Origin: Candidatus Abyssobacteria bacterium SURF_5 | GTDB taxonomy: Bacteria; Abyssobacteria; SURF-5 | Reading direction: 5' to 3' | Length of the DNA: 64,000 nt | NCBI GenBank assembly: GCA_003598085.1 | Contig: QZKU01000115.1 | Span: 24,267-88,266 of the forward strand | Shown here: piece after piece, positions 1-9,184 of the stretch | Layout of the letters: each line of letters opens with the position of its first letter | Position numbering within the stretch: position 1 is the stretch's first letter | Notes under the pieces: model-generated | Told to the model about the DNA's origin: nothing | Database searches by the model: none | The model's input: the letters and a program-made list of their open reading frames with translations, nothing else | Made by a program: the position numbers and the translations under genes

Positions 1-73
1 CGTCGATGATCCGCCTCATCTCGGCGGACATGAGTTTCTCTTCCCAGATATGGCAATGGGCGTCGATGATCAT
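1..73 (-). CDS. Amidohydrolase family protein, N-terminal fragment
   Basis: Only the first 24 codons lie in the window; the rest runs off the left edge. The peptide begins MIIDAHCHIW, with the Asp-Ala-His-x-His metal-binding motif that opens the TIM-barrel metal-dependent hydrolases of the amidohydrolase_2 (ACMSD/decarboxylase-like) type. The start ATG overlaps the stop codon of the upstream transporter gene in an ATGA, so the two are probably translationally coupled. The fragment is too short to give a substrate. Its position last in an acyl-CoA ligase, acyl-CoA dehydrogenase and transporter operon suggests a hydrolase or decarboxylase acting on the same imported organic acid, which is inference. 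Confidence 0.7.
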   Translation of the reverse strand, partial: MIIDAHCHIWEEKLMSAEMRRIID

Positions 74-1323
74 ATTCCGATTTCCTCTCTCTCCACCATT
101 GGTACCGATATCGCCGCTCGCTTCGCGCTCACTCCGCAATAAGCGGCGGCGGAAATGAGGACGATGAACAGCGTGAAAGCGGGCCAGTAGCCGCCGGCCA
201 AATCATAGATTACGCCGGTGAGCGTCGCTCCGATGGCCGCTCCCGCGGTGTTGAGCAGGGTCAGGATCCCGAAGATCGCGCCGAAGTGAGCGAGTCCCAT
301 GCATTCCGCAGTCAGTCCCGGATTGATCAGAAGAGGAGCGCCTATCGCAAACCCGTACACAATGGCGAAGACAACCGCAACTCCGAAAATGTCGGCCCTC
401 ATCAGCAGGACAATCCCCACGAGTATCATTGCGCACGTAATCATGACCGCCGAGCGCAATCCCCATCGATCAGCGACAAATCCGGTCCCGATCTTGCCGA
501 GAACGGTCATGCCTGAAACGGTAGCGATAAGCAGTCCGGCCGTAGTCTCGCGGTGCCCGATGTCGGTCAGGTACGGCATCAAATGCACGCCGACGCCCAT
601 CGCGACCAGTCCGAACAACAACATCATTGCTCCGATGAGCCAGAATCTCCTGGTGTGAAAAGCCTCGGATATGCTCAGCCCGCTGGCAGGGATTGGCTTG
701 GAATCGCCTATGAGTCCGCCATCGGGAAGGAGGCCTTTTTCAGACGGCTTTGTTCGGATCACGAGCAGGTTTAGCGGCGCCACGAGGAGGATGATGCAGC
801 CCATGATCATGTAGCTGGTGCGCCATCCCCAGTTGACGACGATCAGGCTGGTGACCGGTACCATGACCATTGCGCCGAGGCCGGTGCCGGTCATCACGAT
901 GCCGAGCGCCATTCCGCGTTTGGCGCTGAACCAGTTGGAAATGACGAGGGAGATCGGGATCAGCGTTGCGCCCGCCTGGGCGACGCCCGCCAGAGCGTAG
1001 AGTCCGAGGAAGTACGGCAGCGACCGTGATTGCGAGAGCAGGATCGACAGGACGCCGATGGCTGACGCTCCGGCAGCCATGACCCACCGTGCGCCGACCC
1101 GATCGATTAATCTTCCAATGAATGGAGCGGACATTCCCATCGCGATAGCTGAGATAGTGACTCCGAACGCAATTTTACCGCGCGACCAGCCGAGGTCCTC
1201 CTGGATGGGCTTGATGTAGACGGTGAAGGTATTGACCGAAATGCCGAAGACGATAAACGCAACGACGAAACATGCCGCCACGATATACCAGCCGTAGAAG
1301 ATTTGGTGTTTAGCCGTCTGCAT
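70..1323 (-). CDS. Major facilitator superfamily transporter
   Basis: This 417-residue membrane protein has the usual MFS length and about 12 hydrophobic segments. The loop between helices 2 and 3 reads GRLIDRVGAR, the classic MFS G-x-x-x-D-R-x-G-R motif, and a second copy, GFVADRWGLR, follows in the second half. The first helix starts FYGWYIVAACF, a form common in MFS carboxylate permeases of the oxalate/formate and monocarboxylate kind. I chose the ATG at 1321-1323, with GGAAAGGG upstream, over a start 17 codons earlier. It probably imports an organic acid for the CoA ligase and dehydrogenase encoded upstream. The substrate itself cannot be read from the sequence. Confidence 0.9.
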   Translation of the reverse strand: MQTAKHQIFYGWYIVAACFVVAFIVFGISVNTFTVYIKPIQEDLGWSRGKIAFGVTISAIAMGMSAPFIGRLIDRVGARWVMAAGASAIGVLSILLSQSRSLPYFLGLYALAGVAQAGATLIPISLVISNWFSAKRGMALGIVMTGTGLGAMVMVPVTSLIVVNWGWRTSYMIMGCIILLVAPLNLLVIRTKPSEKGLLPDGGLIGDSKPIPASGLSISEAFHTRRFWLIGAMMLLFGLVAMGVGVHLMPYLTDIGHRETTAGLLIATVSGMTVLGKIGTGFVADRWGLRSAVMITCAMILVGIVLLMRADIFGVAVVFAIVYGFAIGAPLLINPGLTAECMGLAHFGAIFGILTLLNTAGAAIGATLTGVIYDLAGGYWPAFTLFIVLISAAAYCGVSAKRAAISVPMVEREEIGI

Positions 1324-1432
1324 GAGACGAATCCCTTTCCGGGGTGGGTTCTCTCCAGATGCAGGAAATAGCATCTACAATTTTTTGCGGCCGCTGGTCA
1401 AACGATCCAGGCTCACGTGCGCCGGCACGAGA

Positions 1433-2656
1433 TCATGTCACATGGTACGGGTAATATCCTCTGGCGATGTCGAAGCGGCCGAGTTGTGCGCCGCCCAGCC
1501 AGAGCTGGATTTCCTTCACATCGCGCCAGTACTTCTCGACGTGATAGTCGCGGATGTAGCCGTAGGAGCCCATCAGCTCCATCGCCTTGTTTGTTACCAT
1601 TATGGCCATTTCGGTTGCGTAATTCTTGCTGATGCTGGCCTGGCAGAGCATCTGTTCCGAGTATGCCGGCGGGTACTGATCGCGGTGGCTGAGCATGTAT
1701 GCCACCTGCAGGTAATGAGCGCGCGCGGTCTCGATACCGGTAGCCATCTCGGCGAGCATACCGGCTGCGATCGAATGTTCGCGGAGGGGTTTGCCTTCGG
1801 CGACTCGTTCGCCGGTATATCGAAGGACTTCTTCGAAAGCTCCTTGTGCGCAGCCGACGGCCGCCGCCGCGCTGCAGACTCTTCCAATGGTGAGGTTGCT
1901 CTTGAAGAGTTGGGTGTCCATGCCCGGTTCGCTGGCGCGGTACGTTCTCGGAACGCGCACGTTATCGAAGTAGATGTCGGCGTTGCGGTCCGATTGCATG
2001 CCCGCCTTTTTCTCGAATTTGCCGAAACTGAGGCCGGCAGTCTCGCGCGGCACGTAGATCAGTGCGATGCCTTCCTCTTTTTTGCTCGGGTCGGTCTGGC
2101 AGACGACGCAATACAGGCAGGCGACGTTGGCGCTGCTCGGGAATCGCTTGGCGCCATTGATCACCCACTCGTCTCCGTCGAGCACGGCGCGCGTGTGAAT
2201 AGTCTTCCCGTGAAGCGCCGGGATGTTTTCGATATCGCATCCGCCGGCGGGCTCGGTCATCGCGAAGCATGCGAGGCAGGGCGATTCCTTCTGGCCGAGC
2301 GATTCGAAGAGGTCGAGCACTTCCTTGTTTCCGGTCTGAGAAGCGGGAGCGAGCGCCCATCCGTTGACGCCGGCGACGATTCCGATGCCGGCATCGCCGC
2401 GCGACATTTCCTCGAGGACGATGCACGATGTCACGAGGGAGGGGCCTGCGGCGTCCGGCTCGGCCTGCTCGTCGCGCGCGCGAACGCGGAAGACGCCGAG
2501 ATCGGACAGCTTGCGCAGAATGTCATTGATGATGATGTGTTCGTTGTCATCGTCGAGCAAATGGCGCACCGGCATGATTTCGCGATCGACGAACTGGCGG
2601 ATCATCTGCACGATCATACGGTCCTGGTCCGATACGATCAGCGGAAAGTAATCCAT
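1433..2656 (-). CDS. Acyl-CoA dehydrogenase family protein
   Basis: This 407-residue FAD enzyme matches acyl-CoA dehydrogenases along its full length. Residues 1-120 form the N-terminal helical domain. The flavin-contacting stretch FAMTEPAGGCD lies near 131-141, the DEWVINGAKRF beta-domain segment near 162-172, and the C-terminal helical domain ends with YHVEKYWRDVK near 371-381. The family would oxidise an acyl-CoA to the 2,3-enoyl-CoA and pass electrons to ETF. The usual catalytic Glu in the Y-E-G-T segment is replaced: the segment reads W-L-G-G (Leu387). A Phe-Glu-Glu at 274-276 sits where long-chain and isovaleryl-CoA dehydrogenases carry their base. The gene starts one base after the CoA ligase stop. 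The acyl substrate is unknown. Confidence 0.92.
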   Translation of the reverse strand: MDYFPLIVSDQDRMIVQMIRQFVDREIMPVRHLLDDDNEHIIINDILRKLSDLGVFRVRARDEQAEPDAAGPSLVTSCIVLEEMSRGDAGIGIVAGVNGWALAPASQTGNKEVLDLFESLGQKESPCLACFAMTEPAGGCDIENIPALHGKTIHTRAVLDGDEWVINGAKRFPSSANVACLYCVVCQTDPSKKEEGIALIYVPRETAGLSFGKFEKKAGMQSDRNADIYFDNVRVPRTYRASEPGMDTQLFKSNLTIGRVCSAAAAVGCAQGAFEEVLRYTGERVAEGKPLREHSIAAGMLAEMATGIETARAHYLQVAYMLSHRDQYPPAYSEQMLCQASISKNYATEMAIMVTNKAMELMGSYGYIRDYHVEKYWRDVKEIQLWLGGAQLGRFDIARGYYPYHVT

Positions 2657-2657
2657 A

Positions 2658-4166
2658 TTATCCCTCTGCTTTCTGGCGGCCGATGTCCTGCCGCCGTTCC
2701 TGAGACACTCTGAGAAGAAACTGTCTCCTCTCGATCAGCCGTTTGGTCGCTTCAACACCTCTCCTGAAACTGGGATAGGGGAATACTCCCTGTGACTCCA
2801 AATATTCGAGAGAACCTTTGCGGTCCTCCGCCGAGAACATAGCTCCTTCCGAAACAACGAGGATCGGTTTTTGGAATTTATCAATGCATTCGACAACGAC
2901 CTTGGCCGAATTGATGTCCTCCTCAATGGTCCTGTTACACATTTCGCGGAGAGCGGTATCACTATAAAAAGCCGTCTTCTCCAAAAGTTTTGCACGGGTT
3001 GTGCCGAATCCCATCCCGAGCATGAGGATGCAATCGACCTCATCGGCGCTCGCGAGGGCTTCGAGGCACCCGCGCACGCTGCTGCGCGAGAGGCCGGCCA
3101 CGAGGTCGACCGGATTCCCCCGGTTCCACCATGGCGGCAGGACCGCATCGAGTTTGGCAATCGTCTGCGGGCTAAGCCGGGAGACGTTCAAGCCCATATT
3201 GTAGCAGACGTCGGAACAGAGGACTCCGAGCCCGCCGCCTGTCGTCAATATGGCAACCCGATCTCCCTTCGGCAGGGGCTGGCGCCTGAGTGCAAGCGCG
3301 ATGTCGAACAATTCGTCGATATCGCTTACGAGCAGGATTCCCGCCTGTTTGCACATGGCGGAGAAGACGGCATCGGAGCCGGCGAGCGAGCCGGTGTGCG
3401 AACTGGCGGCGATGCTGCCCGCAGGGGTGCGCCCGCCCTTGATCATGGCAATCGGTTTTACCGTAGAGACTTTTCTCGCGACCTCCATGAGGCGTTTGCC
3501 GTCGCGCGCTCCCTCGACATACGACAAGATTACTTCGGTGTCGGGATCATGGAGGAAATACTCGAAGTAATCTTCCATATGCAGGTCGGCCTCGTTCCCG
3601 CTGCTGACGTACTTGCCGAAGCCGCAATTGCGGAGCATCGACATTCTGAGCGTGATCCCGCCGATGTTTCCGCTTTGCGAGGCGAGGCTGATCTTGTTGG
3701 GGCTCGGAAAGTACGGCGGCATGAGCGCGTACAGGCTCGAGGGAGACGAGCACATAACTCCGTTGCAGTTCGGGCCGACGACGCGGATGCCGGCTTCGCG
3801 CGCCGCCTGCACGAGCGCATCCTCGAGTTTTTTCTCTTCGGCTCCGAGTTCACCAAACCCGGCTGTAATCACGAGAGCTACTTTCGCCCTTCCCTTGCAT
3901 TCGTGGATAGCGGGCGGTACTTTGGGGGGCGGCAGAACGACGAACACCAGGTCCACCGGCTCGGGGACGGCTGCTATCGAAGGATAGACTTTCAGGCCGA
4001 GTATTTCGCTTTCGCTCGGGTTTATCGGATAGATGCGCCCCTTGTATCCCCCGAGGAGAAGGTTCATCAAGATGAGGCATCCCCATTTGCCGGGGTTTCT
4101 GGAGGCGCCGATAAAGGCGATGGATTTCGGTTTGAAGAGGTGGTCGATCGTGTTATTCGAATCCAT
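2658..4166 (-). CDS. NDP-forming acyl-CoA ligase, alpha-type chain
   Basis: This 502-residue protein matches the alpha part of NDP-forming acetyl/acyl-CoA synthetases, the succinyl-CoA synthetase superfamily. A CoA-binding Rossmann domain begins near SIAFIGASRNPGKWG (15-29), and GPNCNG follows at 131-136. Two succinyl-CoA-ligase-like domains come next. The phosphohistidine loop is ASSHTGSLAG, with His257 as the expected phosphorylated residue. No ATP-grasp (beta) domain is present, and no beta gene lies in the window, so activity would need a partner encoded elsewhere. First gene of a minus-strand operon with the dehydrogenase, MFS carrier and amidohydrolase. A role in activating an imported carboxylate is likely. 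Confidence 0.9.
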   Translation of the reverse strand: MDSNNTIDHLFKPKSIAFIGASRNPGKWGCLILMNLLLGGYKGRIYPINPSESEILGLKVYPSIAAVPEPVDLVFVVLPPPKVPPAIHECKGRAKVALVITAGFGELGAEEKKLEDALVQAAREAGIRVVGPNCNGVMCSSPSSLYALMPPYFPSPNKISLASQSGNIGGITLRMSMLRNCGFGKYVSSGNEADLHMEDYFEYFLHDPDTEVILSYVEGARDGKRLMEVARKVSTVKPIAMIKGGRTPAGSIAASSHTGSLAGSDAVFSAMCKQAGILLVSDIDELFDIALALRRQPLPKGDRVAILTTGGGLGVLCSDVCYNMGLNVSRLSPQTIAKLDAVLPPWWNRGNPVDLVAGLSRSSVRGCLEALASADEVDCILMLGMGFGTTRAKLLEKTAFYSDTALREMCNRTIEEDINSAKVVVECIDKFQKPILVVSEGAMFSAEDRKGSLEYLESQGVFPYPSFRRGVEATKRLIERRQFLLRVSQERRQDIGRQKAEG

Positions 4167-4252
4167 ATATAATAGCTGCTCCCGCTTTTGGGTGCATGAT
4201 AAAGAGGAATCCTTTTGCTGGACAGGGGTTCACGCGCCGGGAGCCGGACGCT

Positions 4253-4281
4253 ATTCTATCAATCCGGCCCGTGTTGGTCAA
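4253..4281 (-). promoter_or_regulatory. Sigma70-type promoter for the CoA ligase operon
   Basis: Reading on the minus strand, TTGACC (plus positions 4276-4281) is followed after exactly 17 bases by TAGAAT (4253-4258). Both are five of six matches to consensus. The predicted transcript would start about 80 bases before the ligase ATG at 4166. Confidence 0.55.
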
Positions 4282-4324
4282 GGGGAATCGGTGTGCATGT
4301 AAGTGATCGGATTAGTGCAGCGCC

Positions 4325-4353
4325 TTGCGAATTTGCATGCAAGAGTATATATT
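4325..4353 (+). promoter_or_regulatory. Sigma70-type promoter candidate for nuoA-N
   Basis: TTGCGA at 4325-4330 is followed after 17 bases by TATATT at 4348-4353. It faces nuoA and would leave an unusually long leader of about 275 bases before the ATG at 4635. It diverges from the CoA ligase promoter about 45 bases away. Confidence 0.45.
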
Positions 4354-4634
4354 TTTGTAACACTTCTTTATCTCCTCCGGGTGAATCAGAGATGCCGGCC
4401 GGGTGAAAATTCCCCGACTCGTCAGAAGAGCCCTGGAAAAGATGAGAAAGCAGTCGATCGATCCGACAGGTCTGATCTTTCCGACACTGACAAAGAAGAA
4501 ATCGGCGGCCGGGGCTTGTGCGATTCATGCCAGAGACGGCGCTGGCAGAATGTCTGAACAGCATGTGGCCGGTCCCGGGGCTCGCTGCTCTTGCTATTTG
4601 AAGAACAAGCCTTCTGAATTCAGGGAATTGTAGA

Positions 4635-5090
4635 ATGGACACTGTTTACTGGCCGTTTATGGCATATCTGGGGCTTGTCTTTGTGCTGGTGGCTTCCATA
4701 CTCGGGATATCGCATTTTCTGGGCGAGCGGCATATCGAGCGGACGACACCCGATCCATTTGAATCCGGAATTGTCGGAACGGGCACCGCACGCTCTCGCT
4801 TATCTATCAAGTTCTATCTCGTTGCTCTGTTCTTTGTTATTTTCGATGTCGAATCGGTTTTCATTTTCGCCTGGGCAATAGCGTTTCGGGAAGTCGGTTG
4901 GACGGCGTATATTGAAGTCCTTTTCTTTATAGCGGTTCTGGTAGCGGCATGGGTATATCTCTGGCGGCAGGGGGCGCTTGATTGGGGGACCACGTGGCAT
5001 CAGAAGCTGGAGCGCCAGAGGCGGGCGCGCGGAGAGGAGAAAGGCGGACTTGGAAGTGGACCATCAGCGACAGAGCGGGCAGACCTTTGA
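4635..5090 (+). CDS. nuoA: NADH-quinone oxidoreductase subunit A
   Basis: This 151-residue membrane subunit of complex I has three hydrophobic helices (about 10-30, 60-82 and 90-112). The conserved loop [10 protein letters not shown] lies near 41-50 and [12 protein letters not shown] near 70-81, the NuoA signature. In complex I it caps the junction between the peripheral and membrane arms and helps form the quinone site. AGGGA lies nine bases before the ATG. The Arg- and Gly-rich C-terminal tail is longer than usual and its coding end overlaps the probable nuoB start by 35 bases. It opens a complete 13-gene nuo operon. Confidence 0.96.
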   Translation: MDTVYWPFMAYLGLVFVLVASILGISHFLGERHIERTTPDPFESGIVGTGTARSRLSIKFYLVALFFVIFDVESVFIFAWAIAFREVGWTAYIEVLFFIAVLVAAWVYLWRQGALDWGTTWHQKLERQRRARGEEKGGLGSGPSATERADL

Positions 5091-5664
5091 GCAGGCAGCA
5101 CAGGGGAATTTTCTTTTCGCCCGATTGCAGCAGTTGATCTCATGGGGGCGGAAGAACTCGATTTGGCCGTTTAACTTTGGACTTTCCTGCTGCTACGTCG
5201 AGATGGCCACCAGCATCACAAGCAAGTACGACATCGCGAGGTTCGGGTCGGAGGTGATCAGGGGGACACCTCGCGAGGCCGACACGATGGTGATAGCCGG
5301 GACCGTATTTATCAAGATGGCGCCGGTGATCAAGCGTTTATATGAGCAAATGATGCAGCCCCGCTGGGTCATCTCGATGGGTTCGTGCGCCAATTCCGGC
5401 GGCATGTACGACATCTACAGCGTCGTTCAGGGAGTAGACAAGTTTCTGCCCGTCGACGTCTATGTGGTCGGATGCCCGCCGCGTCCCGATGCCTTTATGG
5501 AAAGCCTTCTTCTCTTGCAGAATGCGGTGGGCGCGGAAAAGCGCCCGTTGAGTTGGGTGGTTGGGCCGCAAGGGGTACATCGAGCAACCATGCCCTCTCT
5601 GAGAGACATCAAGCGATCCGACAGACAGAAGGCGACGGAGCTGCGCACACCTGATCACGTCTAG
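5056..5664 (+). CDS. nuoB: NADH-quinone oxidoreductase subunit B
   Basis: This subunit carries iron-sulfur cluster N2, the last electron donor to quinone. Counting from the GTG at 5056 (202 residues), the N2 ligands are the adjacent pair Cys45-Cys46 in GLSCCYVEM, Cys111 in [10 protein letters not shown] and Cys140 in [11 protein letters not shown] prefer the GTG start because GAGGAGAAAGG lies about ten bases upstream. The open frame extends to an ATG at 4978, but that would overlap nuoA by over 100 bases and add a non-conserved basic stretch; TTG at 5050 is also possible. The body is strongly conserved, so identity is not in doubt; only the start is. Confidence 0.93.
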   Translation: MDHQRQSGQTFEQAAQGNFLFARLQQLISWGRKNSIWPFNFGLSCCYVEMATSITSKYDIARFGSEVIRGTPREADTMVIAGTVFIKMAPVIKRLYEQMMQPRWVISMGSCANSGGMYDIYSVVQGVDKFLPVDVYVVGCPPRPDAFMESLLLLQNAVGAEKRPLSWVVGPQGVHRATMPSLRDIKRSDRQKATELRTPDHV

Positions 5665-5683
5665 ACCAGCGGAAGAAGATCGA

Positions 5684-7429
5684 ATGCATTCCAATGCGAT
5701 TGTAGCGGAACTCGGCGAGCGATTTGGAGCGGAATCGATCCGGCCTCAGCAAACGCGTGACGGCGTGTCAACCGCCTGGGTTGCGCGCGATCTGGTTCAC
5801 GATGTTCTCCGGTACCTGAAGTGGGATGCGAGCAAGCCGTACAAAATGTTGTACGATCTGACCGCAATCGACGAAAGAACCCGTATAAACAGGAATGGCG
5901 AACCTGCCGGCGATTTTACCGTTGTCTATCACCTGTATTCGTTTGACCGGAACGAATACGTGCGCCTGAAGGTCGCTCTTGAGGACGAGCATACCGCGAT
6001 TCACACGATTACCGATTTGTGGCCGTCGGCCAACTGGTACGAGCGCGAAATCTGGGACATGTTCGGCATCAAGGTGGAGGGACACCCCTATCTTGCGCGC
6101 ATCCTGATGCCGCCGTGGTGGGAAGGTCATCCGCTGAGGAAAGATCATTATGCGCGGGCGACCGAAGCCGAACCGTTTCGTCTGCCGGAGGAAAAACACG
6201 AGGAGGACGAGAACCTGCTCCGGTTTCAGCCCGAACAGTGGGGATTGAAACGTCAGAGCGAGGATACCGACTTCATCTTTCTGAACATGGGTCCGCAGCA
6301 TCCGGGAACGCATGGAGTGCTTCGACTGGTCCTCCAGCTTGACGATGAGGAGATTGTTGACGTGGTGCCCGACATCGGATTTCATCATCGCGCCGCCGAG
6401 AAGATGGGGGAGCGGCAGTCGTGGCATACATATATCCCGTACACCGACCGCGTCGATTATCTCGGCGGCGTCATGAACAATCTTGCTTACCTGATGGCGC
6501 TCGAGCTTCTGGCGGGCATTGAGGCGCCCGACCGCGCGAAAGTTGTCCGAGTCATGATGTCGGAACTGTTCCGGATCGCGAGCCACCTGGTATGGTACGG
6601 CACGTTCGCGCAGGACGTCGGCGCGCTCTCGCCGGTGTTCTACATGTTCACGGACCGCGAGCGAATCTTCACGATTGTCGAGGCGATCTGCGGCGGACGC
6701 ATGCATCCGAACTGGTTTCGCATCGGCGGCGTGGCCCAGGATTTGCCGGTCGGCTGGGATGACCTCATGCGCGATTTCCTGGATTATCTGCCGAAGCGGA
6801 TGAAGGAGTACGACAGGCTGGTGATGCAGAACAGCATCTTCAAGGCGCGCACGAAAGGGATCGGGACTTACACGCTGGAGCAAGCGATTGACTGGGGAGT
6901 GACGGGGCCGAATCTGCGCGCCTGCGGTCTGAATTGGGATTTCCGCAAGAAGACGCCGTATTCAGGCTATGAGCAGTTTGATTTCGAGATACCGACTGCG
7001 CGGAACGGAGACAGCTATGACCGGGCTGTGGTCCGAGTCGAGGAGATTCGGCAGAGCCTGCGCATCATTCGGCAATGCGTCGAAAATATGCCGTCGGGGC
7101 CGTGGATGGCTGATCACCCTGCCGCGACGCCTCCCATGAAGCCGCGCACGATGCGCGATATTGAAACGCTGATCGTCCATTTTCTGAACGTGAGTTGGGG
7201 GCCGGTGATCCCGCCGGGCGAGGCTTTTTTCGGGATCGAGGCAACCAAAGGCAATAATGGTTATTACCTGATCAGCGACGGGGGAACGATGGCGTATCGA
7301 TTACGAATTCGCACGCCTTCGTTCCCGCATATTCAGACGGTGCCGTTGCTGGCGCGGGGGTTGATGGTTTCGGACCTGATCACGATCTTGGGAAGCATTG
7401 ATTTTGTCATGTCGGATGTCGACCGATAG
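5684..7429 (+). CDS. nuoCD: Fused NADH-quinone oxidoreductase subunit C/D
   Basis: This 581-residue protein joins NuoC (about residues 1-185) to NuoD (about 200-581) in one chain, as in E. coli and relatives. The NuoC part ends with the [18 protein letters not shown] and HPLRKD signatures. The NuoD part starts [16 protein letters not shown] and has [17 protein letters not shown], which reads almost like the enterobacterial protein. The C-terminus [18 protein letters not shown] is the standard NuoD ending and helps line the quinone cavity near N2. The fused form, rather than two genes, is a useful lineage marker for this operon. The gene follows nuoB by 19 bases. Confidence 0.97.
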   Translation: MHSNAIVAELGERFGAESIRPQQTRDGVSTAWVARDLVHDVLRYLKWDASKPYKMLYDLTAIDERTRINRNGEPAGDFTVVYHLYSFDRNEYVRLKVALEDEHTAIHTITDLWPSANWYEREIWDMFGIKVEGHPYLARILMPPWWEGHPLRKDHYARATEAEPFRLPEEKHEEDENLLRFQPEQWGLKRQSEDTDFIFLNMGPQHPGTHGVLRLVLQLDDEEIVDVVPDIGFHHRAAEKMGERQSWHTYIPYTDRVDYLGGVMNNLAYLMALELLAGIEAPDRAKVVRVMMSELFRIASHLVWYGTFAQDVGALSPVFYMFTDRERIFTIVEAICGGRMHPNWFRIGGVAQDLPVGWDDLMRDFLDYLPKRMKEYDRLVMQNSIFKARTKGIGTYTLEQAIDWGVTGPNLRACGLNWDFRKKTPYSGYEQFDFEIPTARNGDSYDRAVVRVEEIRQSLRIIRQCVENMPSGPWMADHPAATPPMKPRTMRDIETLIVHFLNVSWGPVIPPGEAFFGIEATKGNNGYYLISDGGTMAYRLRIRTPSFPHIQTVPLLARGLMVSDLITILGSIDFVMSDVDR

Positions 7430-7445
7430 GAGCGGAGCAAGAAAC

Positions 7446-7910
7446 GTGTTGTCAGAGGAAGAACGGGCGGAGATAGAAGAAGAGGCAACCAAGTATAAAT
7501 ACAGGAAGGCTGTCGGTCCCGAAGCGTTAAAGATCGTTCAGAAAAATCGGCGGTGGATATCCGATGAGACGCTGAAGGAAGTTGCTGCTTTTCTCGGGAT
7601 GACCGCTGACGAACTGGACAGCGTGGCCACGTGCTACAACCTGATTTTTCGCCGACCGGTCGGCAGGCACGTCATCTTTATTTGCGACAGTGTTAGCTGC
7701 TGGATCATGGGTTATGAAGACGTTCGCGACTACTTGTTCCAGCGGCTCGGGGTCTCATTCGGGCAAACGACTTCCGACGGCCGGTTTACGCTTTTGCCGA
7801 TTGCCTGCTTAGGCGCATGCGATGAGGCGCCCGCTATGATAGTTGACGAGCAGCTTTACACAATGCTTGACGCCGCCCAAATAGATGCGATTCTGGAGCG
7901 ATATCAGTAA
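7446..7910 (+). CDS. nuoE: NADH-quinone oxidoreductase subunit E
   Basis: This peripheral subunit carries the [2Fe-2S] cluster N1a beside NuoF. From the GTG at 7446 it has 154 residues, and all four ligands are present: Cys80 and Cys85 (CDSVSC), Cys121 and Cys125 (CLGAC). I chose GTG because GGAG sits eight bases upstream and the peptide then starts VLSEEERAEI, like the family. An ATG at 7416 inside the nuoCD end is the alternative. Its last base is shared with the nuoF start (TAATG), which implies coupled translation. The segment FGQTTSDGRFTLLP is very close to the enterobacterial protein. Confidence 0.95.
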   Translation: MLSEEERAEIEEEATKYKYRKAVGPEALKIVQKNRRWISDETLKEVAAFLGMTADELDSVATCYNLIFRRPVGRHVIFICDSVSCWIMGYEDVRDYLFQRLGVSFGQTTSDGRFTLLPIACLGACDEAPAMIVDEQLYTMLDAAQIDAILERYQ

Positions 7911-9184
7911 TGGATAAGCCGCTGACTCAGAATTTTCGCATTGAAGAAGAACCACCGAGCATACAGGAGTACGAGAAGAGCGGTGGTTACATGGCTTTGC
8001 GTAAAGCGCTGGAAATTCCGCCGCAGGACGTGCAGCGTCTGGTCAAAGAGTCCAATTTGAGGGGAAGGGGAGGCGCCGGTTTTCAAACAGGGATGAAATG
8101 GAGCTTTGTCCCGATGGGGCCCGATGCTCCCCGCCCGAAATATTATGTGGTGAATGCCGACGAAATGGAACCGGGCACCTTCAAAGACCGGTACCTGCTG
8201 GAGAACGATCCCCATCAGATTATCGAAGGCGCGATAATCGGCGCCTATGCCATCGAAGCGGAATTCTCATACATTTTTCTTCGATGGGAATACAGAAGAG
8301 CGGCGCGGCGGATCGAGAAGGCGATTGCTGAGGCGTATCAGCGAGGATATTTGGGAAAGAATATTCTCAAATCGGGAATGAATCTTGAGATGCACCTGCA
8401 CGTCAGCGCGGGCCGCTATATGTGCGGTGAGGAATTCGGGCTGCTTGATGCGCTGGAGGGCAGACGCGCACACCCTCGCGCGAAACCGCCGTTCCCGCAA
8501 GTGTGCGGGTTATGGGGCAGGCCGACCGTGGTCAACAACGTGGAAACAGTTGCGAACATCCGCCACATCATCATGAACGGCCCCGAGTGGTACAGGGGTC
8601 TGAGCCTGAGCGGCGATGGGGGAACGAAGCTGTTCGGCGTCAGCGGAAAGGTGCGGCGGCCGGGCCTGTGGGAGCTGCCGATGGGCATTTCTCTTGAAGA
8701 GCTTCTTGTCGAGCACGCGGGCGGAATGCAGGAGGGATATCGGCTGAAAGGCCTGCTTCCCGGCGGGGCATCGACGGACTTTCTCACCCATGAGCATCTT
8801 CAGGTGAAACTGGATTTTGATTCCGTCCAGCAGATTGGCAGCCGGCTTGGAACCGGCACAGTCGTGGTTCTTGATGATAAGACATGCCCGGTTGGAATGG
8901 TGCATAACCTGATGGAATTCTTTGCCCGGGAATCCTGCGGCTGGTGCACGCCGTGCCGGGAAGGGCTTCCGTGGATCGAGAAGACGATGGCTGCGATTGA
9001 GAATGGGAATGGCAAGCCGGGCGATATAGAAATGCTGGAGGAGCAGACTCGTCTCATGGCGCCCGGAAACACGTTTTGTGCGCTTGCGCCGGGAGCGATG
9101 GAGCCGCTTCAGAGCGCGATCAAACATTTTCGTGATGATTTCGAGAGACATATCAGCGAGCGTCGTTGCCCGTGGAGAAAATAA
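7910..9184 (+). CDS. nuoF: NADH-quinone oxidoreductase subunit F (NADH/FMN-binding)
   Basis: This 424-residue subunit is where NADH reduces FMN. The glycine-rich NADH/FMN loop GRGGAGFQTGMKW is at 52-64. Cluster N3 is bound by ESCGWCTPC (Cys343, 346 and 349) and a distal cysteine near 390 in NTFCALAPG. The Trp in SCGWC is shared with E. coli NuoF, where many other families have Lys. The start codon overlaps the nuoE stop by one base, and the gene is directly followed by the GTG of nuoG. Length and motifs are complete. Confidence 0.97.
   Translation: MDKPLTQNFRIEEEPPSIQEYEKSGGYMALRKALEIPPQDVQRLVKESNLRGRGGAGFQTGMKWSFVPMGPDAPRPKYYVVNADEMEPGTFKDRYLLENDPHQIIEGAIIGAYAIEAEFSYIFLRWEYRRAARRIEKAIAEAYQRGYLGKNILKSGMNLEMHLHVSAGRYMCGEEFGLLDALEGRRAHPRAKPPFPQVCGLWGRPTVVNNVETVANIRHIIMNGPEWYRGLSLSGDGGTKLFGVSGKVRRPGLWELPMGISLEELLVEHAGGMQEGYRLKGLLPGGASTDFLTHEHLQVKLDFDSVQQIGSRLGTGTVVVLDDKTCPVGMVHNLMEFFARESCGWCTPCREGLPWIEKTMAAIENGNGKPGDIEMLEEQTRLMAPGNTFCALAPGAMEPLQSAIKHFRDDFERHISERRCPWRK

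Larger units (their letters stand above)
4167..4634. other. Divergent intergenic region between the CoA ligase operon and nuo
   Basis: These 468 bases hold two back-to-back promoter candidates, listed separately, and about 280 bases of presumed nuo leader. Open frames exist in the leader, for example 4403-4633 on the plus strand. Their products look like no known family and they lack a clear ribosome binding site, so I do not call them genes. I recognise no riboswitch fold. Confidence 0.6.

Noticed and set aside
1322-2713. Long open frame on the plus strand opposite the acyl-CoA dehydrogenase
   Set aside because: It mirrors the codon usage of the minus-strand gene, and its product has no recognisable motif, while the dehydrogenase is fully conserved.
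2871-4172. 433-codon plus-strand frame opposite the CoA ligase
   Set aside because: A composition shadow of a clearly conserved gene; no domain or ribosome binding site.
4403-4633. 76-codon GTG frame ending just before nuoA
   Set aside because: No good ribosome binding site, no family resemblance and overlapping frames of similar length; more likely untranslated leader.
5768-6883. 371-codon minus-strand frame opposite nuoCD
   Set aside because: Antisense shadow in a GC-rich conserved gene.
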